From: Chloroflexota bacterium
Lineage (GTDB): Bacteria > Chloroflexota > Dehalococcoidia > Dehalococcoidales > RBG-16-60-22
DNA: 20,670 nucleotides
Assembly: GCA_016190585.1 (NCBI GenBank)
Contig: JACPQH010000034.1
Span: 1-20,670 of the forward strand
Direction: 5' to 3'
Shown here: positions 7,074 to 14,754 of the stretch, in pieces
How positions within the stretch are numbered: position 1 is the stretch's first letter
Layout of the letters: each line of letters starts with the position of its first letter
Position numbers and translations under genes: made by a program
Notes under the pieces: model-generated
Database searches by the model: none
What the model saw: only the letters and a program-made list of their open reading frames with translations
What the model was told of the DNA's origin: nothing

Positions 7074-8069
7074 CTACCCCTGCAGCCCGGCGGTGGCGGC
7101 GTCGGTTTCCCTGACGAGCCGCGCCATCAATTCGGCTATCGAAGGGATGTCCTTGATGGCCCGCACGCCGGCCCCGCAGGCGATGCAGCCGTTCTCCAGG
7201 TCGCCGCCGGTCAGACCGAACTCCAGCCCGTGATTGAGGATGCGCGCCCGCTCCCGCGCCGTGCCGCTGCCCTCGGCCTGCATCTGCATCAGGCGGTCGG
7301 TCACCGGGTTCTTGAACAGCCGCCGCGTTACTAGGTCGCCGACGACCACCGTTTTGACGCCCGGCTCCATGACCGCCTGCTTGATGTCCGGGTGCACGCC
7401 GCATTCCTGCGTGGCCATGAACCGCGTGCCCATGTAGACGCCTTCGGCGCCCAGGCACAGCGCTGCGGCGATACCGCGACCGTCCATGATGCCGCCGCCG
7501 GCGATGACGGGTATTTTCACGGCGTCGACTATCTCCGGGACGAGCACGAAGGTGGGCGGCGTGTCCGGCTTGCCCATGCCGCCGCCTTCATAGCCGACGG
7601 CGATGATGGCGTCCGCGCCGAGCTGCTCCGAGCGCCGGGCGGCCTCGACGGTGATGGGGAGGGTGTGGTGCAGCAGCTTGATGCCCGCCGCCTTGATCTT
7701 GTCCACGTAGCCTTCCGGCGTCTCCGATTCCATGACGACGACCGGCGGCTTCTCCTCCAGGATGACCTTGAGTATCTGCTCGGAGAAAGTGATCTCCTTG
7801 TCCGAGAACCAGGGGGCGGGGCGCAGGGCGTTCATGGCGAAGGGCTTATCGGTCAGGGACTTGACGCGCCGGAGCTGCTGCCGGGTCCACTCGGCGCCTT
7901 CGTACGGGTCGCGGATGCGGCCCTTGTGGGTGGCGTCTAACCCCAGGGTACCCAGCCCGCCGGTGTTGGAGACGGCGGCCACCATCTCCGGCGAGGTGAC
8001 ATAAATCATCGCCGACTGTATGATGGGGTACTTGATGCCGAGCAGTTGGCTGATGCGTGTCTGTTTCAT
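7074..8069 (-). CDS. NMO/FabK-like FMN-dependent flavoprotein (2-nitropropane dioxygenase family)
   Basis: A 331-residue TIM-barrel flavoprotein of the nitronate monooxygenase / enoyl-ACP reductase II family. The start has IKYPIIQSAM, then AVSNTGGLGTLG. The FMN phosphate region is IPVIAGGGIMDG (about residues 186-197), followed by LGAEGVYMGTRFMATQE. In characterised members the segment after the first half reads EAGGH, with a catalytic histidine. Here it reads EGGGMG, with Met165 in its place, so neither nitronate oxidation nor FabK activity should be assumed. A CIACG motif lies near the C-terminus. The start is supported by AAGGAG about 10 nt upstream. It is the last gene of the minus-strand operon with acyl-CoA dehydrogenase, 27 nt after the preceding gene. 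A role in acyl-CoA redox chemistry is inference from context. Confidence 0.87.
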   Translation of the reverse strand: MKQTRISQLLGIKYPIIQSAMIYVTSPEMVAAVSNTGGLGTLGLDATHKGRIRDPYEGAEWTRQQLRRVKSLTDKPFAMNALRPAPWFSDKEITFSEQILKVILEEKPPVVVMESETPEGYVDKIKAAGIKLLHHTLPITVEAARRSEQLGADAIIAVGYEGGGMGKPDTPPTFVLVPEIVDAVKIPVIAGGGIMDGRGIAAALCLGAEGVYMGTRFMATQECGVHPDIKQAVMEPGVKTVVVGDLVTRRLFKNPVTDRLMQMQAEGSGTARERARILNHGLEFGLTGGDLENGCIACGAGVRAIKDIPSIAELMARLVRETDAATAGLQG

Positions 8070-8096
8070 ACCTTTTACGCTCCTTTTTACGGCCTG

Positions 8097-8885
8097 TTAG
8101 ATGTCGAATATTTCGATAACGCAGGTATCGCCGGCCTTTTGCGGCGGGTTCACCTGCCAGAGGGGACGCCCGTTAAGCTCCCGGCAGTACGTCTCGAACA
8201 GTACCGGACAGTGGGTGCAGTAGACCGGCATCTGCTCACGCGCCCCGACCTCCAGGGGGATTGCCTCGGGCACCGCGGCGGATACGCCCGCCCGGCCGGA
8301 CTCGCCTTTGCGCTCTCGCTCCAGCCGCCGGCCGCCGCTGCCGCAGGGCTCGAGGATGATGCGCATGCTGTTCTTACCCTGCTCGATGCGGATGGGGCCG
8401 ATATGCTCCCGGTTGATCATGGTGGCAGCCTCCACCAGGTCGTCCCGCGAGATTTGTGATTTTTCCCGGAACCACTCCCTGGTACCTTCACCCCACCGCC
8501 GCCACATCTCGAAGAGGGCCTCCCGCCCGAAGCTGTCATAGGCGTACCCGGCGCAGTCCGCGATAAAGTCCACACACAGGTCGTGTATCGTCATGTGACG
8601 CCTGGTCTTGGTATTAATCAGGGCGATGGCTTCCGCCCGGTCGCCGCGCTGGACGGCCTCGCTCACCCGGGCGGCCAGCCTCTTCTGGTCTTCGATAAAG
8701 CGCTCCTGGACGAGGGGCAACACGAAGCTGGTTATCACGCGGACCTGGTTCTTGTTCCGGTTGGTGTACTCCCGCGCCAGGGCGGGAATCAGGCGCAAGG
8801 CCTCTTCGTCGTTACCCTTGCTCAGGGCGTCTTTCACCCGTTCGGCGACCGTTACGCAGAGATCCTGTGTCTTCTTTTCGTCCAT
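8097..8885 (-). CDS. uncharacterised protein with C-terminal cysteine motif
   Basis: A 262-residue soluble protein that I cannot assign to a characterised family. The first two thirds are charged and look helical. The middle has IILEPCGSGGRRLERE, followed by a low-conservation linker. The last 44 residues hold MPVYCTHCP (C223, C226), C234 and C255, a possible metal or cluster site. The CxxC plus aromatic context is vaguely like 4-vinyl-reductase or ATC-hydrolase-type C-termini, but I do not rely on that. A GGAGGTT ribosome site precedes the ATG. It lies between acyl-CoA dehydrogenase (31 nt upstream) and the NMO-like gene (27 nt downstream), so it is very probably cotranscribed with both. A redox partner or sensor role is possible. 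Confidence 0.75.
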   Translation of the reverse strand: MDEKKTQDLCVTVAERVKDALSKGNDEEALRLIPALAREYTNRNKNQVRVITSFVLPLVQERFIEDQKRLAARVSEAVQRGDRAEAIALINTKTRRHMTIHDLCVDFIADCAGYAYDSFGREALFEMWRRWGEGTREWFREKSQISRDDLVEAATMINREHIGPIRIEQGKNSMRIILEPCGSGGRRLERERKGESGRAGVSAAVPEAIPLEVGAREQMPVYCTHCPVLFETYCRELNGRPLWQVNPPQKAGDTCVIEIFDI

Positions 8886-8916
8886 AATAACCTCCGGCCG
8901 GAACCAGATGACAACC

Positions 8917-10077
8917 CTAGCTAAACTCGATGCCGAGGAGGTGGCTGGCGATCCAGGACTTGGCCATCTGCGTGGCGCCGTCGGCGATGCGGAACAGCCT
9001 GATATCGCGGTACATCATTTCCAGGACCATATCCTTGCTGTAGCCGAAGCCGCCGTGTATCTGGATGGCGTCGTCGACCGCCTTTGTGGCCATCTCGGAA
9101 CCGAACACCTTGACCATCATCGCCGGGACGCGGGTGTTCTCGCCCTGGTCGGCCTGCCAGGCCGCCTGGTAGACCAGCATCCGGGTGGCGTTGATGTTGA
9201 TGGCGTTGTCCACCAGCATGCTTTGCACCATCTGCCGCTCGGCTAGCGGTTTGCCGAAGGTGACGCGCGTCCTGGCGTATTCCATGGCCATCTCGTTGGC
9301 GCGGCTGGCGACCCCGACGCAGTGCGCGCCCAGGCGCAGCCTGGCGCCGGCGAAGCCGCTGAAGATGATGCGCAGGCCGTGGTCCACCTCGCCCAGGACC
9401 TTATCATCGGGCACGACACAGTTATCGAAGCTCAGCTCGAAGACCCCGCACCCCCGCCGCCCGAAGGTGTGGACCCGGCGCGAGATGTTGTAGCCGGGTG
9501 TCCCCTTGTCCACCAGAAAGCAGGTGATGCCGGGGGACTGGCTGTCCGGCCGGGTGACGGCGTAGAGCATGGCGAAGGCGGCGCGGTCGGCCATCGTTAT
9601 GAAGGTCTTGCTGCCATTGATGACCCAGTTTTTGCCCTGCTTGACGGCCCGGGTCTCGAGGGCGCGGGTGTCCGAGCCGGCGTTGGCCTCGGTGAGGGCG
9701 GTGCAGAGCTCCTTTTCGCCCTGGAGGAAGGGCATCAGGTAATCTTTCTTCTGCTGCTCGGTGGCGTCCAGGAGACGGGTCTCGCGGCACTCGCCGATAA
9801 CGCCGCCCTGGAGGCCGACCGCCTGGCTGACCCGGCCGACCTCTTCGAATATCAGGCAGCGGCCCAGCTGGCCCAGCCCGCCGCCGCCGTACTCCACCGG
9901 GGCCGCGTAGTTCCACAGCCCCAGCGCCAGCGACTTCTTCCGCAGCTTGCGGCGGAGCTCGTCAGGGAAGTCGTCCGCCTCCTCTACCTGCTTTTCGATG
10001 GGGAGCAGCTCCTCCTTGACGAACTTCCTGGCGAGCGATTGTATCATCTTGAGGTCTTCCGGGATGGTGAAATCCAT
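8917..10077 (-). CDS. acyl-CoA dehydrogenase family flavoprotein
   Basis: A 386-residue, full-length acyl-CoA dehydrogenase. These FAD enzymes form the alpha-beta double bond of acyl-CoAs and pass electrons to ETF. Landmarks in order: N-terminal helical domain; CTALTEANAGSDT (125-137), the FAD/substrate loop; WVINGSKTFITMA (151-163); RVTFGKPLAERQMVQ (271-285); and QIHGGFGYSKDM (339-350). The catalytic base usually lies in the motif (Y/A)EGTxxI. Here that stretch is RIADGATQM, with Asp366 where Glu is expected. The alternative glutamate position of isovaleryl- and long-chain-type enzymes (before the conserved Arg near 246) is Ala. A good AAGGAGC ribosome site precedes the ATG. It is the first gene of a three-gene operon. 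Family assignment is firm; substrate and direction of reaction are open. Confidence 0.93.
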   Translation of the reverse strand: MDFTIPEDLKMIQSLARKFVKEELLPIEKQVEEADDFPDELRRKLRKKSLALGLWNYAAPVEYGGGGLGQLGRCLIFEEVGRVSQAVGLQGGVIGECRETRLLDATEQQKKDYLMPFLQGEKELCTALTEANAGSDTRALETRAVKQGKNWVINGSKTFITMADRAAFAMLYAVTRPDSQSPGITCFLVDKGTPGYNISRRVHTFGRRGCGVFELSFDNCVVPDDKVLGEVDHGLRIIFSGFAGARLRLGAHCVGVASRANEMAMEYARTRVTFGKPLAERQMVQSMLVDNAININATRMLVYQAAWQADQGENTRVPAMMVKVFGSEMATKAVDDAIQIHGGFGYSKDMVLEMMYRDIRLFRIADGATQMAKSWIASHLLGIEFS

Positions 10078-10193
10078 TATTAAGCTCCTTTATAGTATGG
10101 TCGCCGGTTTAACCAGGGTCGCACGAGCGGTATCATCCAGCATGTTTCATCTCGCGGCCCTGGTGAGGGTATAGTTTTAGTTCGCCTGGCAAA

Positions 10194-10223
10194 CTACTAA
10201 CACAAGTCAGTTCGGCTTGTCAA
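10194..10223 (-). promoter_or_regulatory. putative promoter and palindrome upstream of the acyl-CoA dehydrogenase operon
   Basis: On the minus strand a consensus TTGACA (10223-10218) is followed after 17-18 bases by a weak -10 (TTAGTA or TAGTAG). The -35 lies inside the perfect palindrome GGCTTG-A-CAAGCC (10214-10226), a possible operator. About 115 nt of leader would separate it from the ATG at 10077. Confidence 0.35.
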
Positions 10224-10256
10224 GCCTGGTTCAGCACTTTGCTAGGGCGGTGCTGT

Positions 10257-10418
10257 CTAGCGTACGGCGGCGCCCAGGAAGTACGGCCAGATGACCAGGG
10301 CGAGGATGGCTTGCCACCAGACCAGTTCGGCAAAGGCTATGGTGAAAAGCCAGCCGATAACCCAGATAACGCCCGCCAGGGGGCTGGCGACACCGCCGCG
10401 CCTCGCATCATTCGGCAT
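10257..10418 (-). CDS. small hydrophobic membrane protein (53 aa)
   Basis: A 53-codon open frame runs from ATG 10418 to the TAG at 10257-10259. A perfect AAGGAGG ribosome site (10431-10425) lies 6 nt upstream. The translation starts MPNDARRGGVASPLAGVIWV and continues through WLFTIAFAELVWWQAILALV to a short AAVR tail. That gives one long or two short hydrophobic segments with six tryptophans or aromatics clustered in the second half. The strong ribosome site and hydrophobic pattern argue for a real gene. It is transcribed away from the formate dehydrogenase operon and has no recognised family. It may be a small subunit or assembly aid for a membrane complex; that is a guess. Confidence 0.6.
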   Translation of the reverse strand: MPNDARRGGVASPLAGVIWVIGWLFTIAFAELVWWQAILALVIWPYFLGAAVR

Positions 10419-10691
10419 TTGGTACCTCCTTCAGCCATATTCCGGGGTAACCGGGTAACCTGCTCCAGTTGAAACCCGCAAGGCAACCTTCGGGTCCGTC
10501 TAATTATAGTACATTCACAGGCTGCCGGCCTCTCGTATCAACTACGGCTTATGCGGGTCAATAAGCATAAGTACCTACCATTGGCAAGCTAAAATCGGTA
10601 TGACGGCGGAAGGCCGGCCCCCGCCGCCGGTGCTAATCTGAAAGTGCGGCCAGTCAGCGAGGCAGGCCGGACATTGAGGAGGGCGGGCAAG
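10419..10691. promoter_or_regulatory. divergent control region between two small membrane-protein genes
   Basis: This 273-bp gap must hold the promoters for the small minus-strand gene and for the formate dehydrogenase operon. Visible items: a TATAAT on the minus strand (10508-10503) without a good -35; a hairpin at 10474-10495 (ACCCG/CGGGT plus AAGG/CCTT with one bulged base); and a perfect 7-bp inverted repeat CTTATGC-N10-GCATAAG at 10548-10571 that could be a regulator site. On the minus-strand transcript the hairpin is followed by a tandem GGTTACC/GGTTACC. I could not match the whole to a known riboswitch. Confidence 0.4.
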
Positions 10692-10862
10692 ATGGAATGG
10701 CAGATTGTTGTGGCCCTGATAGTGACGATACCGGTCATCCTGCTTCCCCTGGTACTGGTATGGTATTTGAACATGGGCGGTATTTTTGCCGCGATGCGGG
10801 AAAATAGCGCACGGCGGGCCCGCGAGAAGAAGGGGATAAAAGTCCCCTCGCAGGCTGAGTAA
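10692..10862 (+). CDS. small single-span membrane protein upstream of formate dehydrogenase (56 aa)
   Basis: A 56-codon gene starting at ATG 10692, chosen over the in-frame ATG at 10644 because GAGGAGGG (10676-10683) lies about 8 nt before it and the hydrophobic segment follows at once. MEWQIVVALIVTIPVILLPL begins a single transmembrane helix of about 25 residues. A cytoplasmic basic tail follows (RENSARRAREKKG). The gene ends 61 nt before the formate dehydrogenase start on the same strand, so it is likely the first gene of that operon. It has no recognised family. A role as a small accessory subunit of the membrane complex is inferred from position only. Confidence 0.68.
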   Translation: MEWQIVVALIVTIPVILLPLVLVWYLNMGGIFAAMRENSARRAREKKGIKVPSQAE

Positions 10863-10923
10863 AATCCTACCTCGGGCGCTGATAAGCGCGTAAAACTGGC
10901 GAAGTATTAGAAGGAGTCCTCCT

Positions 10924-13900
10924 GTGGAACTGAATCGGAGGGATTTTCTGAAACTGTCCGGGGCCGGGGCAAGCGCCCTGGCGGCGCTGGGCTTGACGAG
11001 CGGCGCGGCGCTGGCGACTGCCCGGGAGTTCCCGCTTAAAAGAAAGGTCAGGGAGACGACGACCATCTGCTGTTACTGCTCGGTCGGCTGCGGGGCCATC
11101 GTCACTACGTACGAGGACGGCGCCGTGAAGATCGAGGGTGATCCTGACCATCCCATCAACGAAGGCGCGCTCTGCCCCAAAGGGCAGGCCATGTCCCAGA
11201 TACACCAGGTGGACGGCAAGCCCAACGAGTACCGGCTCACCCGGCCTCTCTACCGGGCGCCGAACGGCGGCGGGTGGGAGGAGAAGTCCTGGGACTGGAT
11301 GATCGCGACCATCGCCCGCCGCGTTAAGGAGACCCGTGACGCCGCCTGGAATGCCCTGGCGGGCCGGACGGAGGCCATCGCCAGTCTGGGCGGGGGCGAG
11401 CTGGACAACGAAGAGTGCTACCTGCTGGCCAAGATGAACCGCGCCCTCGGCGTGGTCTACCTGGAGCATTGTGCCCGCCTCTGACATTCCTCAACCGTCG
11501 CCAGTCTGGCGGAGAGCTTCGGCCGGGGGGCCATGACCAACCACTACATCGACCTCAAGAACGCCGACTGTATCATGGTCATCGGCTCCAATGTCGCGGA
11601 GAACCATCCCATATCGTTCAAATGGATAACCCGGGCGATGGAGAAGGGCGCCCGGCTGATCACCGTTGACCCGCGTTTCACCCGTACCTCCTCACGGGCG
11701 GATATCCATGCCCCGCTCAGGTCGGGTACCGACATCGCCTTCATCGGCGGCATGATTAAATACGTCCTGGAAGACATCCAGCGCAATCCCGGCGGCTACA
11801 ACATGGAATACATCCGGGAGTACACCAACGCCGCCTGCATCATCAACCCGCAGTTCAGGTTTAACGACGGCCTGTTCGGCGAGGTAGTTGACGGCAAGTA
11901 CACCGCGGCTTCGAAGAATACCTGGAAGTACGCCGATACCCGTACCCCGGCCACCGACCCGACGCTGCAAGACCCGAACTGTGTCTTACAACTGCTGAAA
12001 AAGCATTACGCGCGCTACGACATCGACACCGTGTGCAATATCACCGGCACGCCTAAGGATGTTTACCTGGACGTTATCAAGACTTTCGCCGCAACCGGCA
12101 AGAAGGGCAAGGCCGGCACCATCTGCTACGCCATGGGCGCCACCCAGCATACCTACGGCACGCAGAACATCCGTGCTTACGGCATTCTCCAGCTCCTGCT
12201 GGGCAACATGGGGATCGCCGGCGGCGGCATCAACGCCCTGCGGGGTACATCAAACGTCCAGGGCTCCACCGATATGGCGTTGCTGTCGCACATACTGCCC
12301 GGTTACCTGAATATCCCGGCCGAGGGCGACGCGAATATCGAGGCTTATCTGCGGCGGGCCGGCAAGCACCCGGATGCGGCTATTGTGCCCCGGGGGATGG
12401 CCGGGGATGCCAGCGCCAACTGGTGGGGCAATGCCCGGAAGTACCTGGTAAGCCTGCTCAAAGCCTGGTACGGCGACGCCGCCGCAGCCGAGAATGATTT
12501 CTGCTTCGATTACCTGCCCAGGGTCGACCCGAAGGTCAACTACACTCACATCGGGATGTTCGAAGCCATGGCCCAGGGTAAAATCAAGGGGCTCTGGGTC
12601 TGGGGGCAAAACCCGGCGGCCGGTGGGCCCAACTCCAACGGGGAAAGGGAGGCCCTGGGGAACCTGGACTGGCTCGTGGCTACCGACATATGGATGAACG
12701 AGACCTCCGAGTTCTGGAAAAGGCCCGGGGTGAACCCGGCGGATATAAGGACCGAGGTATTCATCCTGCCGGCGGCCGCTTCCTACGAGAAAGAGGGGAG
12801 CGTCAGCAACAGCGGGCGCTGGGCGCAGTGGCGCTACCAAGCGGTCGAGCCGCCCGGTCAGGCCATGCCCGACCTGGAAATCATGGACCTTATCATACGG
12901 AAGCTGAAAGAGCTTTACCAGGCGGACAGCCGCCCGCAGGCGCGTCCGGTCAATGACCTGGTCTGGGACTACGGGCAACATGTCACCGCGGACGCCGTCG
13001 CCCGGGAGATCAACGGCTATGACCTGACCACCGGCAAGCTGGTCGCCAGTTTCGCCGCGCTCAAGGACGACGGCACGACCGCCTGCGGCAACTGGATATA
13101 TTGCAACCAGTACTCCGAGGAAGAGGGCAACAAGTGCGCCCGGCGCGGCATGGAGGACGCGCACCCGCAGAAAATCGGCCTGTACGCGAACTGGGCTTGG
13201 TGCTGGCCGCTGAACCGGCGCATCATCTATAACCGGGCGTCGGTCGACCTGAACGGCTTACCCTGGGACGCCGGGCGCCCGGTTATAGCCTATGACCCCG
13301 CGGGCAAGAGATGGCTGGGCGATGTACCGGACGGCGGCTGGCCGCCGATAAACCTGGCGGACCAGGGCGGTAAATACCTGCCCTTTATCATGAAGGAAGA
13401 GGGCGTCGGCCGTCTCTGGGGTTACGGGCTGGCCGAGGGGCCGCTGCCCGAGGTTTACGAGCCGTGGGAGAGCCCGCTGGAAAGGAACCTGATGTCCGGT
13501 ACCAAGAATAATCCCTGCTCGTACATCGGCGTGTTCAAGAACGAACGCGGCACGCCGGACAAATACCCCTGTGTCGGCACGACTTACCGTTGTACCGAGC
13601 ACTGGCAGACCGGCATCATGACCCGGAACCTGCCCTGGCTGGTTGAGCTCATGCCCGAAATGTTCGTCGAGATGGGCGAGGAGCTGGCGCGCGAGAAGGG
13701 CATCGCCTCCGGCGATAAGGTTACTGTCTTCAACGCCCGCGGCGAGGTGAGCGGCGTCGCCGTCGTTACCAGGCGTTTCCAGGCCCTGACGGTGGGCGGA
13801 AGGACAGTCCATCACATCGGGGTAATCTGGCACTTCGGCTACTCGGGCATGGCGAAGGGCGACAGCGGTAATATTCTCACCCCGCATGTCGGCGACGCTA

Positions 13901-13953
13901 ATACCACGATACCGGAGTACAAGACTTTCCTGTGTGACGTGAGGAGGGCATAA
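10924..13953 (+). CDS. fdnG: selenocysteine-containing, Tat-exported formate dehydrogenase catalytic subunit (FdnG-like)
   Basis: A molybdopterin oxidoreductase that oxidises formate to CO2. The gene reads through an in-frame TGA at 11482-11484 as selenocysteine (residue 187), giving 1009 residues, close to E. coli FdnG. The frame before and after is the same, and the context LEHCARL-U-HSSTVASLAESFGRGAMTNH is the family active site. An N-terminal Tat motif, RRDFLK (5-10), and a hydrophobic stretch with an Ala-rich end indicate export. The [4Fe-4S] ligands are C49, C52, C56 and C84, followed by K86 (CPKG). The start is GTG with AAGGAG 7 nt upstream. Molybdopterin-binding domains follow to the C-terminus. 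The Fe-S subunit starts on the next base after the stop. Conventional gene callers would split it at 11484 and 11533. Mo versus W is not visible. Confidence 0.95.
11482..11520 (+). promoter_or_regulatory. bacterial SECIS element directing Sec insertion at the UGA
   Basis: Directly after the UGA the mRNA can fold into a hairpin: CGCCA-GUC-UGGCG at 11499-11511, or a 4-bp stem with a 5-base loop. Counting the U of UGA as 1, base 17 is U (bulged) and 23-24 are G-U in the loop. Those are the positions and bases that SelB recognises in the E. coli fdhF SECIS. The match in spacing and loop supports real recoding over a nonsense mutation. Confidence 0.85.
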
Positions 13954-14754
13954 ATGAGCCAGGGAGTGCTGTACGACGCGACCAAATGTATCGGATGCCG
14001 GGCTTGCCAGGTAGCCTGCAAGCAGTGGAACGGGCTGCCGGCGGTGGCCACGGTAAACACCGGCGGCTACGAGAACCCGCCGCGCATGGACGCCTACACC
14101 TACACCAGGATACATTTCAGCGAGATTGAGGAAAACGGCAAGCTGCGCTGGGTCTTCAACAAGCTCCAGTGCATGCACTGCGAGCACCCGGCCTGCGCGG
14201 AAGCCTGCATCGTCGGCGCCCTGGAAAAGAGGCCGGACGGTGCCGTCATGTACGATGAGGGTAAATGCATTGGCTGCCGCTACTGCCAGGTGGCCTGCCC
14301 CTTCGGCATACCGAACTTCGAATGGGACAAGCCGATGCCGTGGATTCGCAAGTGCACCTTCTGCGCCGACCGGCAGGCCGCCGGGCTCAAGCCGGCCTGC
14401 GTCACCACCTGTCCTACCGGCGCCCTCAAATTCGGCGAGCGCGGCGTCCTGCTCGCCGAAGCCAGGGAACGCATCGCCGCGGCGCCGGGCAAATACGTCA
14501 ACCACATTTACGGGGAGAAAGAGGTGGGCGGGACATCCTGGCTCTACCTGTCGCCGGTGCCTTTCGAGCAGATAGGGCTCTCCCCCCTCGGCTCCGAGCC
14601 GGTGACGATCAACGCGGCGCGCGCCATGGGGCTGGTGCCGCCGGTCCTTCTGGGCGTGGCGGCGACTATGACCGGTATTTACTGGCTGACCAAACGCCGG
14701 CAAAGGGTTGACCGGGAAGAAAAGAAGAAAGACATGGCCGAGGTGACGAAATGA
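13954..14754 (+). CDS. fdnH: formate dehydrogenase iron-sulfur subunit (FdnH-like)
   Basis: A 266-residue electron-transfer subunit with sixteen cysteines arranged for four [4Fe-4S] clusters: C12/15/18/22, C73/76/81/85, C105/108/111/115 and C134/137/149/153. It carries electrons from the molybdopterin subunit to the membrane subunit. A transmembrane helix at about residues 226-246 (GLVPPVLLGVAATMTGIYW) precedes a basic, charged tail, as in FdnH/HybA-type proteins anchored at the C-terminus. There is no signal peptide of its own, so it probably rides with the Tat-exported catalytic subunit. It starts on the base after the catalytic subunit's stop, with a GAGGAGGG ribosome site inside that gene's end. 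It overlaps the next gene by 4 nt (ATGA), showing tight translational coupling. Confidence 0.94.
   Translation: MSQGVLYDATKCIGCRACQVACKQWNGLPAVATVNTGGYENPPRMDAYTYTRIHFSEIEENGKLRWVFNKLQCMHCEHPACAEACIVGALEKRPDGAVMYDEGKCIGCRYCQVACPFGIPNFEWDKPMPWIRKCTFCADRQAAGLKPACVTTCPTGALKFGERGVLLAEARERIAAAPGKYVNHIYGEKEVGGTSWLYLSPVPFEQIGLSPLGSEPVTINAARAMGLVPPVLLGVAATMTGIYWLTKRRQRVDREEKKKDMAEVTK

Noticed and set aside
10239..10472. Plus-strand 77-codon frame in the gap before the formate dehydrogenase locus.
   Set aside because: It is antisense to the better-supported 53-codon membrane protein and lacks a ribosome site and hydrophobic or conserved pattern.
10440..10500. Known riboswitch (Moco, cobalamin, c-di-GMP or fluoride type) in the divergent gap.
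   Set aside because: Short pieces looked suggestive, but I could not line up a complete conserved core for any of these classes by eye.
11482..11484. Stop codon splitting the formate dehydrogenase gene, i.e. a pseudogene or frameshift.
   Set aside because: The frame is unchanged on both sides, the UGA sits at the known Sec position, and a fitting SECIS hairpin follows.
13258..14703. Long minus-strand open frame (481 codons) opposite fdnG and fdnH.
   Set aside because: It lies over well-conserved genes on the other strand and translates to a His/Arg/Gly-rich sequence without domains.
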